From positions 1-36,163 of the forward strand of contig DGTJ01000017.1 of the NCBI GenBank assembly GCA_002393725.1: a DNA stretch of 36,163 nucleotides, given 5' to 3'. Both the position numbers and the translations under genes were made by a program. This DNA is from Prevotella sp. UBA4339 (GTDB taxonomy: Bacteria; Bacteroidota; Bacteroidia; Bacteroidales; Bacteroidaceae). This document shows positions 22,497 to 29,394 of the stretch, in pieces (the first letter of the stretch is position 1; every line of letters begins with the position of its first letter). The notes under the pieces were generated by a model. It saw only the letters and a list, made by a program, of their open reading frames with translations, was not told where the DNA came from and searched no databases.

Positions 22497-23702
22497 ATGT
22501 TAGAAGGTATTGAAAAACCCGAGACGCAGGCAGAGAGTCTGCAGAACGTTCAGCCACAGACGGCTGGACAAGTGAACAACCAAGGCCAAGAGACGGTGCA
22601 TAGCATCGTGGGAGAGGCTGTCAGTCAACCTACTGCCGAGGAGCAGGAGAAGATGCAACTGCGACTGATTCTTAAGCAGACGCGCATCCGTAGTGACACG
22701 GAGGTGCCCGAGGAGAAGTACACGCTGTCGGTCACTGACACGGATGGCAACGAGACACCGTTCTTCGTGCGTGGCGACATCCACGCTGTCAAGGCGAAAG
22801 CCAAGGCGGGCAAGACCACGGCACTGAAGGTGATGCTGGCGGCACTGCTGAAGGGCGAACAGTTTCTGCTGAAATCGCTCGTCGAAGATGCACGCATCGT
22901 CTATTTCGACACCGAGCAGAGCCGTGCTGACACGAAGCGCATCCTCAGTGATGTGGCAAAGATGACCGGACTCGGTTCTGATGTCATCGACAGCCGCGTG
23001 TCGCTGTACTCACTGCGCTGCATCGACCAGGAACAGCTGCTGCCCCTGCTCCGCCAGGCCATCGAGGACAACAAGCCCGACGTGGTGTTCATCGACGGCA
23101 TCGTGGAGTTCGTGGCAAGCTTCAACGACGAGGTGGAGTCGAAGACGCTGATTAAGAACCTGTTGCCTCTGGCTCAGGACAACGACTGCGCCATCGTCTG
23201 CGTGCTGCACACCAACAAGTCGGACGACGACCACAACATGCGCGGCCACCTGGGGTCGTTCCTCACACAGAAGGCTGCCACGGTGCTGGAGTGTAAGAAG
23301 GAGAAGGGCAGCAGCGTCATCACCGTCTCGTGTTCGGAGGCTCGTCACAAAGAGCCGGCTGAGTGGAGCATCATGTTCGGTCCCGACGACACAATAGTCT
23401 CTGCCGACGAGAAGCGTCTGCAAATAAGAAAAGAGCAGGAGGCTGAGAAGAAGCAGAAACAGGCTGCCGCCAAGGAGGCCAAGAAGGAGCGCGAACTTCA
23501 GGAACACCTGAGCACAGTGCTTCCCTTCATCAACAGCACCGGTGGCAGCATCAACCGCAATGAACTGATAGCTCTTGTGGAGTCGCAGACTAATCAGCAC
23601 CGTACCACCGTCAGCCGTCACATCACGGCTCTCGTCGAAGCTGGAAAGCTGGTTGAGAACGGTGACAAGGTTATCTCTGTTGCAGCAGTGCAAACCACCT
23701 AA
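22497..23702 (+). CDS. AAA_25/RepA-like ATPase of a mobile element
   Basis: 401 residues. A disordered Gln/Glu-rich N-terminus precedes FVRGDIHAVKAKAKAGKTTA (about residues 87-106), a Walker A variant typical of the RepA/AAA_25 group in Bacteroidales mobile elements. IVYFDTEQS and Walker B KPDVVFIDGIVEF (about 193-205) follow, then AIVCVLHTNK, a sensor-like motif. After a Lys/Glu/Ala coiled-coil stretch (KEQEAEKKQKQAAAKEAKKE) the C-terminus looks like a winged helix (NRNELIALVESQTNQHRTTV). Such RecA-fold proteins act as hexameric helicases or loaders in element replication. A GTG at 22461 is in frame, but ATG 22497 is the better start. The gene is followed by a primase-like gene. Confidence 0.8.
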   Translation: MLEGIEKPETQAESLQNVQPQTAGQVNNQGQETVHSIVGEAVSQPTAEEQEKMQLRLILKQTRIRSDTEVPEEKYTLSVTDTDGNETPFFVRGDIHAVKAKAKAGKTTALKVMLAALLKGEQFLLKSLVEDARIVYFDTEQSRADTKRILSDVAKMTGLGSDVIDSRVSLYSLRCIDQEQLLPLLRQAIEDNKPDVVFIDGIVEFVASFNDEVESKTLIKNLLPLAQDNDCAIVCVLHTNKSDDDHNMRGHLGSFLTQKAATVLECKKEKGSSVITVSCSEARHKEPAEWSIMFGPDDTIVSADEKRLQIRKEQEAEKKQKQAAAKEAKKERELQEHLSTVLPFINSTGGSINRNELIALVESQTNQHRTTVSRHITALVEAGKLVENGDKVISVAAVQTT

Positions 23703-23718
23703 AAACTCTCTATGTGCA

Positions 23719-23768
23719 TGTGCGATTGTGCATCCTTATATCTATGATAAAGGATGCACGAGCGCACA
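23719..23768 (+). promoter_or_regulatory. Intercistronic hairpin between ATPase and primase genes
   Basis: GTGCATCCTT (23728-23737) pairs with AAGGATGCAC (23750-23759), extended by TGTGCG/CGCACA outside a 3-base internal loop on each side. It has no T tract, so RNA stability or a translational effect is more likely than termination. An origin hairpin is another possibility in this replication context. Confidence 0.6.
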
Positions 23769-23814
23769 GCAGATAACACACCAAAATGTTTCACCCAATC
23801 AATTGCATAACATC

Positions 23815-24753
23815 ATGAACAAAGAATATCGCTATCAGTTAGAGTCCAAGCGACTCACGGGTCATCAGCCCCGCAAGCTCACCTGTCCGCAGTGCGGCAA
23901 AAGGAAGTGTTTCGTTCGCTACGTGGACACAAACAACGGCTTCCGCTACATTGCCGACACAGTGGGAAAATGTGACCACCAGCACTCCTGCGGCTATCAC
24001 TACAAGCCGTCGGAGTATTACCGCGACAACCCGTGGGACGATGGGGCACGCAAGCGTCTCGCTTGCGGTCAGCCGCAGGTGGGACACCTGCGTACCTCTG
24101 TGCCGCCCCTGCCGCCCTTCCAGCCGCTGCCGAGGGAGTATGTGGCGCGCAGCCTGTCGCCCCGCAGCGTCTTCTGGCAGTGGTTCGCTACCGTCGTAGC
24201 CCAGCGGCTTGGTCTCTCCGAGGAACTGCTCTCGAAGGTGTTCCACGACTATTGCATCGGAGCTACGCGCCGCGGCAATGTCATCTTCTGGCAGATAGAC
24301 CATCAGGGGCAGGTGCATGGTGGCCACATCATGCAATACCGCTCGGACGGCCATCGCGACGGGTTCCAGGGCTGGACGCACGTGCCGCTGATACGTGCCG
24401 GACTGCTGCCTCCCGACTGGATGCTCCACCAGTGTCTCTTCGGACAACACCTGCTGCCGCGCCGCCCCGATGCCCACGTCTGCCTCGTAGAGAGCGAGAA
24501 GACGGCGGTGATCATGGCGGCCTATAAGCCTGAGCTATTGTGGCTCGCCACGGCAGGCAGCGGTGGCTTGTCGCCGGAGCGGGTGGCGTGCCTGCAGGGC
24601 CGTCGGGTCACCGTGTTTCCCGACAGCGGCTGCTACGACAAGTGGAGCAAACAGATGTTGCTCACCAAGGGCATCGACTACAATGTGTCGAAGCACTTAG
24701 AGGCATTCCCGCCCAACACCGACCTCTGCGACCTTCTCCTTCTTGTCTCCTAA
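23815..24753 (+). CDS. Primase-like protein with zinc ribbon and TOPRIM-like domain (DUF6371 type)
   Basis: 312 residues. An N-terminal zinc ribbon is visible (LTCPQCGKRKCF with C24 and C27, then KCDHQHSCGYHYKP with C53 and C59). The C-terminal half has VESEKTAVIMAAY (about residues 223-235), LWLATAGSGG and RVTVFPDSGCYDKW (about 264-277), corresponding to the Glu and Asp motifs of a TOPRIM-like fold. This is the arrangement of primase-type proteins that follow the RepA-like ATPase in Bacteroidales mobilizable elements. ATG 23815 is the first start after the intercistronic hairpin. The protein ends DLLLLVS, slightly unlike the usual end, so its last residues may have been replaced by the adjoining rearranged DNA. 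Confidence 0.75.
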   Translation: MNKEYRYQLESKRLTGHQPRKLTCPQCGKRKCFVRYVDTNNGFRYIADTVGKCDHQHSCGYHYKPSEYYRDNPWDDGARKRLACGQPQVGHLRTSVPPLPPFQPLPREYVARSLSPRSVFWQWFATVVAQRLGLSEELLSKVFHDYCIGATRRGNVIFWQIDHQGQVHGGHIMQYRSDGHRDGFQGWTHVPLIRAGLLPPDWMLHQCLFGQHLLPRRPDAHVCLVESEKTAVIMAAYKPELLWLATAGSGGLSPERVACLQGRRVTVFPDSGCYDKWSKQMLLTKGIDYNVSKHLEAFPPNTDLCDLLLLVS

Positions 24754-24785
24754 CGCTGATTTTTCCGCCACTGAACTCCAGAACT

Positions 24786-24827
24786 TTCTGCTCCGAAGTC
24801 GAAATATTTTTCCTCTTCGGAGCAGAA
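24786..24827 (+). terminator. Strong hairpin after the primase gene
   Basis: TTCTGCTCCGAAG (24786-24798) and CTTCGGAGCAGAA (24815-24827) pair perfectly over 13 bp. The loop contains GAAATATTTTTCC, and CCTCCGAAGTCGG repeats the arm once more at 24834-24846. A run of T after the stem is lacking, so termination is plausible but not certain. Confidence 0.55.
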
Positions 24828-24867
24828 ATATTTCCTCCGAAGTCGGGAAAAAAGGGTTGTCGGGCGT

Positions 24868-24891
24868 ACACACGGGGTCTGGAACGTGTAA
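24868..24891. repeat. REP-like element copy, diverged, at a gene breakpoint
   Basis: ACACACGGGGTCTGGAACG followed by TGTAA, similar to the copy at 11890. It sits exactly where homology of the following gene remnant begins, so it marks or caused the breakpoint. Confidence 0.65.
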
Positions 24892-25229
24892 TACATTTCA
24901 GCCAGCAGGGCGAACCGTTGGTTTGTACCGAGAACGACTTCCAGACGGCCATCACCATCGCATCGTGTCTGATTAACCACACTGTCTATGTCTACAAACG
25001 ACTGCTTCCGCACACCGAGACACCTCTCAGCGCATCAGGAAAACCCATGGCTCAACAGGAAGTCGCATTCCTGAACGCCCTGCCACAGGAGTTCACAAGG
25101 AAAGACTTCCTACTGGCAGCTCGTCAGCTACAGATGTCTGAGCGTACAGCAGAACGCTATGTCGGTGCTTTCATCACAGACTACAATGTCGTTATCCGCG
25201 TCAGTACCGGGCATTATCGCAAACGTTGA
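24875..25229 (+). pseudogene. C-terminal remnant of a DUF3987/VirE-type mobile-element protein
   Basis: One frame reads VIHFSQQGEPLVCTENDFQT, then SCLINHTVYVYKRLLPHTE, QQEVAFLNALPQEFTRKDF and LQMSERTAERYVGAFI, ending HYRKR. The pattern of a helical region, then FLNALPxEFTRKD, then a winged-helix-like segment, corresponds to the C-terminus of the DUF3987-type proteins found next to primases in Bacteroidales elements. There is no start codon with a plausible N-terminus; the homology begins inside the REP-like copy, and about 400 upstream residues of the normal protein are missing. It is therefore a fragment, probably not translated. Confidence 0.65.
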
Positions 25230-25258
25230 CCATCATCAATGCAACATCTGGATGTTAT

Positions 25259-25376
25259 GGATGAGCCGTAATGCCGTGCCCGACGAGCCGTAATCTCGTT
25301 GAGGACGAGCCGTAATCTCGTTGAGGACGAGCCGTAATGTCGTAGGGCACGAGCCGTAATGCCGTCGGGGAAGGAG
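25259..25376. repeat. Five tandem repeats with a 22-bp period
   Basis: GAGCCGTAAT begins at 25263, 25285, 25307, 25329 and 25351, a strict 22-base period. The unit is about GAGCCGTAATNTCGTTGAGG, with AC before the next copy. Copies 2 and 3 are almost identical, while 1, 4 and 5 differ mainly after CGT. Since 22 is not a multiple of 3, the array is not coding. It lies between two gene remnants. Confidence 0.9.
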
Positions 25377-25409
25377 GAATGTAACAAAAAGAACCGTCGT
25401 CTGTTTGCA

Positions 25410-25610
25410 TTGTCTGAACTGTGTGCCACGCAATCCCCTGACTCTATACCCCACAGCGATAATCATCTCCAGAGAATAGAAAACCACGTTGTAATTCTTG
25501 CCGTCAGCAGCAGTAGTCAAATACTCTTTGACAACTGATTTTTGGCTTAACTCCCTCTCTTTCAGAATGTTAATAATGTGATAGCTAATTGTTTGCTTCG
25601 AGGTGGCAAA
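25410..25610 (-). pseudogene. RhuM-family protein fragment
   Basis: A minus-strand frame reads FATSKQTISYHIINILKERE, SVVKEYLTTAADGKNY and SLEMIIAVGYRVRGLRGTQF. This is the conserved early part of RhuM-family proteins (virulence protein/KilA-N-like, often on islands), which are normally about 330 residues. Upstream the expected N-terminus is scrambled, and after GTQFR the frame leaves the family and runs into the 22-bp repeat array. Only about 67 residues are left, so it is a relic. Confidence 0.75.
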
Positions 25611-25817
25611 AAGTACTTCTTGACTATATTTTCTGCAGTAGCATACGAATAGATTATTAGCTGTAAAACTATTGAGGGCAAAGATACGAAAACTTTTGGA
25701 AACAGCCATGTCAAAAAAGGAAAATCTGCAAATACTCGGAAAAAAATCCCTTCCACATTCCACAAAAAACCGCCCCAAATAATTTAACACTTCTTAGCAA
25801 AAATAATCCCCGAAACA

Positions 25818-25849
25818 TTTGGTAGTATCGGATATTTTTAGTACCTTTG
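25818..25849 (+). promoter_or_regulatory. Promoter of the HU-like gene
   Basis: TACCTTTG at 25842-25849 is the -7 element and TTTG at 25818-25821 the -33 box, with a 20-base spacer. The surrounding 55 bases resemble the terminator/promoter module at 4149-4205, including CCCCGAAA and AAGAAAGG. Confidence 0.75.
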
Positions 25850-25909
25850 TAACCAAGAAAGGCAGGAAAGTCCTGACCTGGATAAAGTCTCACTTAATAA
25901 TCTTATACC

Positions 25910-26500
25910 ATGAGCAAGATTCTTTACGAAGTGTACAAGAATGACATCAAGGACTCGGAGTCTGCGATGTACGGGAAGTGGTACGCCCGACTGAAAAGTA
26001 TCGAAACCCTGAGCCTCACCCGACTCGCCAAGCACATCGCAGAGCACGGATCGGTGTTCACCGAGGACGTGGTGGAGGGAGTGCTCAAGAAGTTCAAGAC
26101 CTGCCTCATCGAGATGCTGCTCGACTCGAAGAAGGTGAAGATTGCCGGACTTGGCACCTTCTACCTCACCGCCGAGTGCACCAAGGGCGGTGCCGACAAG
26201 GAGGAGGACTTCAACGTGAACCAGCACCTGACTGCCCTCCACATCCGCTTCCTGCCCGACCAGGCTGCCGAGGACAACATCTCCAGCCGCGAGTTCATCA
26301 AGAAGGCCGAGTTCGTCAATGTCAAGGCTCTCCTCTCTAACGGCAGCTCCGAGGAGGATGGCACCGGCACCCAGCAGGGCTCAGGCACTCAGGGTTCTGG
26401 CTCCGGCACTCAGGGTTCTGGCTCCGGCACCCAGCAGGGCGGCTCTCAGCAAGGCTCCGGCAGCAGCAACCCTGACCCAGAAGACGGCGATGGCAACTGA
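25910..26500 (+). CDS. HU-like DNA-binding protein with low-complexity tail
   Basis: 196 residues. Residues 1-125 follow the Bacteroidales HU-like family (KILYEVYKNDIKDSESAMYG, LTRLAKHIAEHGSVFTEDVV, GVLKKFKTCLIEMLLDSKKV, KIAGLGTFYLTAE). The fold is related to HU/IHF, and such proteins bind and bend DNA. The C-terminal 45 residues are a Gly/Ser/Gln/Thr repeat tail (GTQGSGSGTQGSGSGTQQGG) ending in an acidic DPEDGDGN; two adjacent 21-bp repeats (26384-26404 and 26405-26425) encode part of it. The gene has a good promoter and a terminator of its own. In Bacteroidales this family often lies beside mobile-element genes and endolysins, here about 6 kb away. Confidence 0.85.
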   Translation: MSKILYEVYKNDIKDSESAMYGKWYARLKSIETLSLTRLAKHIAEHGSVFTEDVVEGVLKKFKTCLIEMLLDSKKVKIAGLGTFYLTAECTKGGADKEEDFNVNQHLTALHIRFLPDQAAEDNISSREFIKKAEFVNVKALLSNGSSEEDGTGTQQGSGTQGSGSGTQGSGSGTQQGGSQQGSGSSNPDPEDGDGN

Positions 26501-26526
26501 GCCGCCGGGCTCCCCGAAAATGGATT

Positions 26527-26564
26527 ATCCCCTGAAGGTGTCTGCCTTCGGGGGATCTTCTTTT
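26527..26564 (+). terminator. Terminator after the HU-like gene
   Basis: ATCCCCTGAAGG (26527-26538) pairs with CCTTCGGGGGAT (26545-26556) with one T-G pair and a 6-base loop, followed by CTTCTTTT. Confidence 0.75.
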
Positions 26565-26592
26565 GAGGGAGAGGATTTCTCCTTCCTCCTTA

Positions 26593-26632
26593 CTCCTTAC
26601 TCCTTCCTCGAAAAATCCTTCCTCCTTCCTCG
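26593..26632 (+). repeat. 40-bp inverted repeat flanking cysE, left arm
   Basis: The 40 bases from CTCCTTACTCCTTCCTCG to CCTCCTTCCTCG are identical, on the opposite strand, to 28012-28051. They lie in a longer pyrimidine-rich simple-repeat stretch. Confidence 0.85.
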
Positions 26633-27004
26633 AAAAATCCTTCCTCCTTACTCGAAAAATCCCTCCTGCGCTGGACAACAAAAAAGGGCCCACATAAGTG
26701 AGCCCCTGCTAATTCTTTTATCAAAAAAAAAACTTGAAACGTGCGCATCATCACGATGGGCAAACTTAAAATGGAAAATGCTTTCTGTGCATCATCACGA
26801 TGGACATTAATAGTACAACTATAACTTACATTTCTACAAAGAAAATGTATAACTAAAACTAAAAAATCCTATTACTTAAATAAGTTTATCTCAGATTCAC
26901 TCTGATTGGGTGCAAAGATACAAAATAAACTTTAAGCTACAAGGATTTTTGGGAAAAAATTATCATTTTGAGTGATTTTTTTCTGTAATGTCGTGCAAAA
27001 TGTG

Positions 27005-27012
27005 TAATTTTG
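27005..27012 (+). promoter_or_regulatory. -7 promoter element of cysE
   Basis: TAATTTTG matches TAnnTTTG and lies 21 bases before the ATG at 27034. A T-rich stretch about 20 bases upstream may hold the -33 box. Confidence 0.65.
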
Positions 27013-27033
27013 CCGCCGTAAAACAGAATCATT

Positions 27034-27945
27034 ATGGACCAGAACAAGATAAACGAGACACTACGCAACAACGTAGCCATACTCTCAAAGCATACCGACG
27101 ACGAGCTGAGGATGATGCCCACAGCCACACAGACACAACTGCCGTCGGTGGAAGACGTGAAACACATCGTGAGCCTCATCAAGAGCATCGTGTTCAGCGA
27201 CTACTTCCACAAGCGACAGCCCGACGAGGAGCTAAGGGCATACCAGATAGGAGTGTCGATGGAAGAGCTCTACCGCCTGCTAAGACAGCAGATAGCCCGC
27301 GGACTGCAGTTCTGCGAGGAGTGTCAGGAGGGCGACGTGCTATGCAAGGGGGAGGAGATGGCTCTGCAGTTTATCGACTCGCTGCCCGAGATAAAGCGGC
27401 TGCTGTATACCGACATACAGGCGATGTTCGACAACGACCCCGCTGCACAGACCTACGGCGAGGTGATATTCTGCTACCCGGTGGTGAACACGATGACTCA
27501 CTACCGCGTGGCCCACAAACTGCACGAGATGCAGGTGCCCGTGATACCGCGTATCATAACCGAACAGGCTCACTCCAAGACGGGCATCGACATCCACCCG
27601 GGAGCGCAGATAGGCGAGTACTTCTCCATCGATCACGGCACGGGAGTGGTGATAGGAGAGACGAGCATCATCGGCAACCATGTGACGCTCTATCAGGGCG
27701 TCACGCTCGGAGCGAAGAGCTTCAAGTACGACGAGCAGGGCAATATGCTCAACATTCCGCGACACCCGATAATAGAGGATAACGTGACGGTGTACTCCAA
27801 TGCGTCAATTCTCGGACGAATAACCATCGGGCACGACTCGGTGATCGGGGGTAATATCTGGCTCACGCATAGTGTGCCGGCGTACTCGAGGATTCTGCAG
27901 TCGAAGGCGGTGGATGCGGGATTTCAGGATGGATTGGGGATTTGA
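27034..27945 (+). CDS. cysE: Serine O-acetyltransferase
   Basis: 303 residues. The enzyme transfers acetyl from acetyl-CoA to L-serine to give O-acetylserine, the precursor of cysteine, in the cytoplasm. The N-terminal 150 residues are the helical SATase domain. Residues about 170-290 are the left-handed beta-helix with hexapeptide turns: EQAHSKTGIDIHPGAQIGEY with the catalytic His, then SIDHGTGVVIGET and LYQGVTLGAKSF, PIIEDNVTVYSNASILGRIT. The C-terminus (SRILQSKAVDAGFQDGLGI) follows the helix. The gene is monocistronic with its own promoter, and a perfect 40-bp inverted repeat flanks it. The assignment is firm; physiological regulation is not visible in the sequence. Confidence 0.92.
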   Translation: MDQNKINETLRNNVAILSKHTDDELRMMPTATQTQLPSVEDVKHIVSLIKSIVFSDYFHKRQPDEELRAYQIGVSMEELYRLLRQQIARGLQFCEECQEGDVLCKGEEMALQFIDSLPEIKRLLYTDIQAMFDNDPAAQTYGEVIFCYPVVNTMTHYRVAHKLHEMQVPVIPRIITEQAHSKTGIDIHPGAQIGEYFSIDHGTGVVIGETSIIGNHVTLYQGVTLGAKSFKYDEQGNMLNIPRHPIIEDNVTVYSNASILGRITIGHDSVIGGNIWLTHSVPAYSRILQSKAVDAGFQDGLGI

Positions 27946-28011
27946 GGTTTTTGTGGAAGGATTTTTTGTGGAATGTGGAAGGTGGAATGTGGAATGAGAA
28001 ATGTTGGGAGG

Positions 28012-28051
28012 CGAGGAAGGAGGAAGGATTTTTCGAGGAAGGAGTAAGGAG
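28012..28051 (-). repeat. 40-bp inverted repeat flanking cysE, right arm
   Basis: Reverse complement of 26593-26632, 40 of 40 positions. The stretch 27946-28087 around it is a purine-rich simple-repeat region (GGAATGTGGAA, GGAAGGAGGAAGG) without a gene. Confidence 0.85.
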
Positions 28052-28087
28052 GAAGGAGGAAGGAGAAATGTTCATTCCATTGAAAAA

Positions 28088-28253
28088 GAGATAAAGAAAT
28101 AAGAGATAGAAGAAGAAACAAGAGATAGGAGAAGAAACAAGAGATAGGAGAAGAGACAAAGATAGAAGAAGAGACAAAGATAGAAGAAGAAATAAGAGAT
28201 AGGAGAAGAGACAAAGATAGAAGAAGAAATAAGAGATATGAGAAGAAATATAT
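28088..28253 (+). repeat. Polypurine 18-19-bp tandem array running into the nuclease start codon
   Basis: About eight units of GAGATAGGAGAAGA(A/G)A(C/T)AA, almost free of pyrimidines on this strand. The last unit reads GAGATATGAGAAGAAATA and contains the ATG of the endonuclease gene at 28238. The repeats supply GGAG-like sequence, so array length may influence translation. Confidence 0.85.
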
Positions 28254-29245
28254 TTGTAATTTTGGGGGTGGTTGCGACGATGATTATCGCTGCCGCAGGA
28301 TGCAGACAGGATAATAAAAAACAGGGATTCTATGATAACTCGACGGCACAGAAAACAATAGCGGATAATGCAGCGGCGGATAACGCTATAGCGGATAATG
28401 CAGCAGCAGATAATGCAACAGCGGGTAATGCTGTGGCGGATAATGCTGTGGCGAATAATGAAGCGGCGGAGAGGGATGTGACGAGGGAGAAGAAGGGAAT
28501 TGTATTGTATGAGATTCCTGCAAGGCTGAATGACAGGCCGGAACAGATAATCAGACGGAAAGGATATACCACATCGTATAATAGCATGACGAAGACTGCT
28601 AACTGGGTGGCGTGGCACCTTACGAAAAGCCATACCTACGGATCGGTACAACGAAGCAATATGGTGTTTACTGAGGATACTGACGTGAGGGCTCCAAGGG
28701 CTACCGACGCCGACTACTATAACTCCCGCTACGACCGAGGACACTTGTGCCCTGCCGGCGACTGCAAATGGGACGCACAGGCGATGCAGGAGTCGTTCCT
28801 CTTCACGAACATCTGTCCGCAGAACCACGGGTTGAACAAGTACGAATGGAACGACCTCGAGATTCTATGCCGCGACTGGGCAAGGGAATACGGGGCCATC
28901 GACATCGTGTGCGGACCGCTGTTTGATAGCTACAGCAAACAGAAAGGCGAACAAAGAGGCGGACAGAAGGCCGAACAAAGGAGCTATCAGAATGGCGAAC
29001 AGAAGACCATCGGGCGCAACAGGGTGTGGGTGCCTGAGAGACTGTTCAAGGTGGTGCTCTGCCGTCAGGGCAGCCCCAAGGCCATCGGATTTATATATAA
29101 TAATGTGGGAAAGAAACAGCCGATGCGCGAGGCAGTACACAGCGTAGACGAGATAGAGGCGCTGACGGGAATAGACTTCTTCCCTGCCCTCGACGACAGG
29201 ACGGAGAACAGGATAGAAGCCAAGGCAAGTCTGGCGGACTGGTAG
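28238..29245 (+). CDS. DNA/RNA non-specific endonuclease, exported lipoprotein
   Basis: 335 residues. The signal peptide ends IIAAAGC, so Cys22 should be lipidated. Residues about 42-76 are seven 5-residue repeats of the type ADNAA, encoded by a 15-bp tandem repeat (28361-28465). The catalytic domain has YNSRYDRGHLCPAGD (about residues 159-173) with the DRGH motif (general-base His), then FLFTNICPQNHGLNKYEWND containing the metal-binding Asn. This is the NUC1/NucA betabetaalpha-metal nuclease family, which degrades DNA and RNA. A Gln/Lys/Glu-rich insertion (KGEQRGGQKAEQRSYQNGEQ) lies before the C-terminal strands. The likely location is periplasm or cell surface, for nutrient scavenging or degrading incoming DNA. 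Confidence 0.88.
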   Translation: MRRNIFVILGVVATMIIAAAGCRQDNKKQGFYDNSTAQKTIADNAAADNAIADNAAADNATAGNAVADNAVANNEAAERDVTREKKGIVLYEIPARLNDRPEQIIRRKGYTTSYNSMTKTANWVAWHLTKSHTYGSVQRSNMVFTEDTDVRAPRATDADYYNSRYDRGHLCPAGDCKWDAQAMQESFLFTNICPQNHGLNKYEWNDLEILCRDWAREYGAIDIVCGPLFDSYSKQKGEQRGGQKAEQRSYQNGEQKTIGRNRVWVPERLFKVVLCRQGSPKAIGFIYNNVGKKQPMREAVHSVDEIEALTGIDFFPALDDRTENRIEAKASLADW

Positions 29246-29352
29246 TTCAGGGAGTTCAGGGAGTTCAGGACATTACCTGCCATCCTTGCCTCTTCAGGGT
29301 TCTTGAGGATTCGGTGTTGACAGACATATGTCTTGAACTCCCTGAACTCCTT
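29244..29352. terminator. Probable bidirectional terminator built from GAGTTCA repeats
   Basis: GTTCAGGGAGTTCAGG units right at the stop of the nuclease gene (29244-29270) are complementary to TGAACTCCCTGAACTCC (29334-29350). The nuclease gene and the following lipoprotein gene converge here, so the inverted arrangement could end both transcripts. The loop is about 60 bases. Confidence 0.5.
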
Positions 29353-29394
29353 GTCTCCTTGTCTCCTTATCTCCTCATACATGCGAAACTTGTA
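29331..29394 (-). repeat. Dispersed GAGTTCA-type repeat, copy 2
   Basis: On the minus strand it carries TACAAGTTTCGCATGTA, a 19-base insert relative to copy 1 (3 bases there), and then GGAGACAAGGAGTTCAGG and further steps identical to copy 1 at 5493. Its left block encodes the last residues (TSFACMRR) of the minus-strand lipoprotein gene. Confidence 0.75.

Larger units (their letters stand above)
26501..27033. other. Gene-free stretch between HU-like gene and cysE
   Basis: After the terminator come CTCCTT/CTCGAAAAATCC simple repeats (26578-26665). A hairpin GGGCCCAC/GTGAGCCC (about 26687-26704) with T-rich sequence following may be a second terminator. GCATCATCACGATGG occurs twice (26745-26759 and 26789-26803). 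AT-rich DNA leads to the cysE promoter. No gene is seen. Confidence 0.6.

Noticed and set aside
23575..23814. N-terminal extension of the primase-like gene
   Set aside because: It overlaps the ATPase gene in another frame and the intercistronic hairpin; the zinc-ribbon protein starts naturally at 23815.
25259..25376. Possible CRISPR array
   Set aside because: The repeats are directly contiguous with a 22-base period and no unique spacers, and no cas genes are present.
25236..25790. 184-residue minus-strand open frame as an intact gene
   Set aside because: Only the middle resembles RhuM; the rest is AT-rich spacer and the 22-bp repeat array, so it is listed as a relic only.
26740..26810. Possible two-repeat CRISPR remnant
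   Set aside because: Only two 15-base copies, far shorter than CRISPR repeats, with no cas gene.
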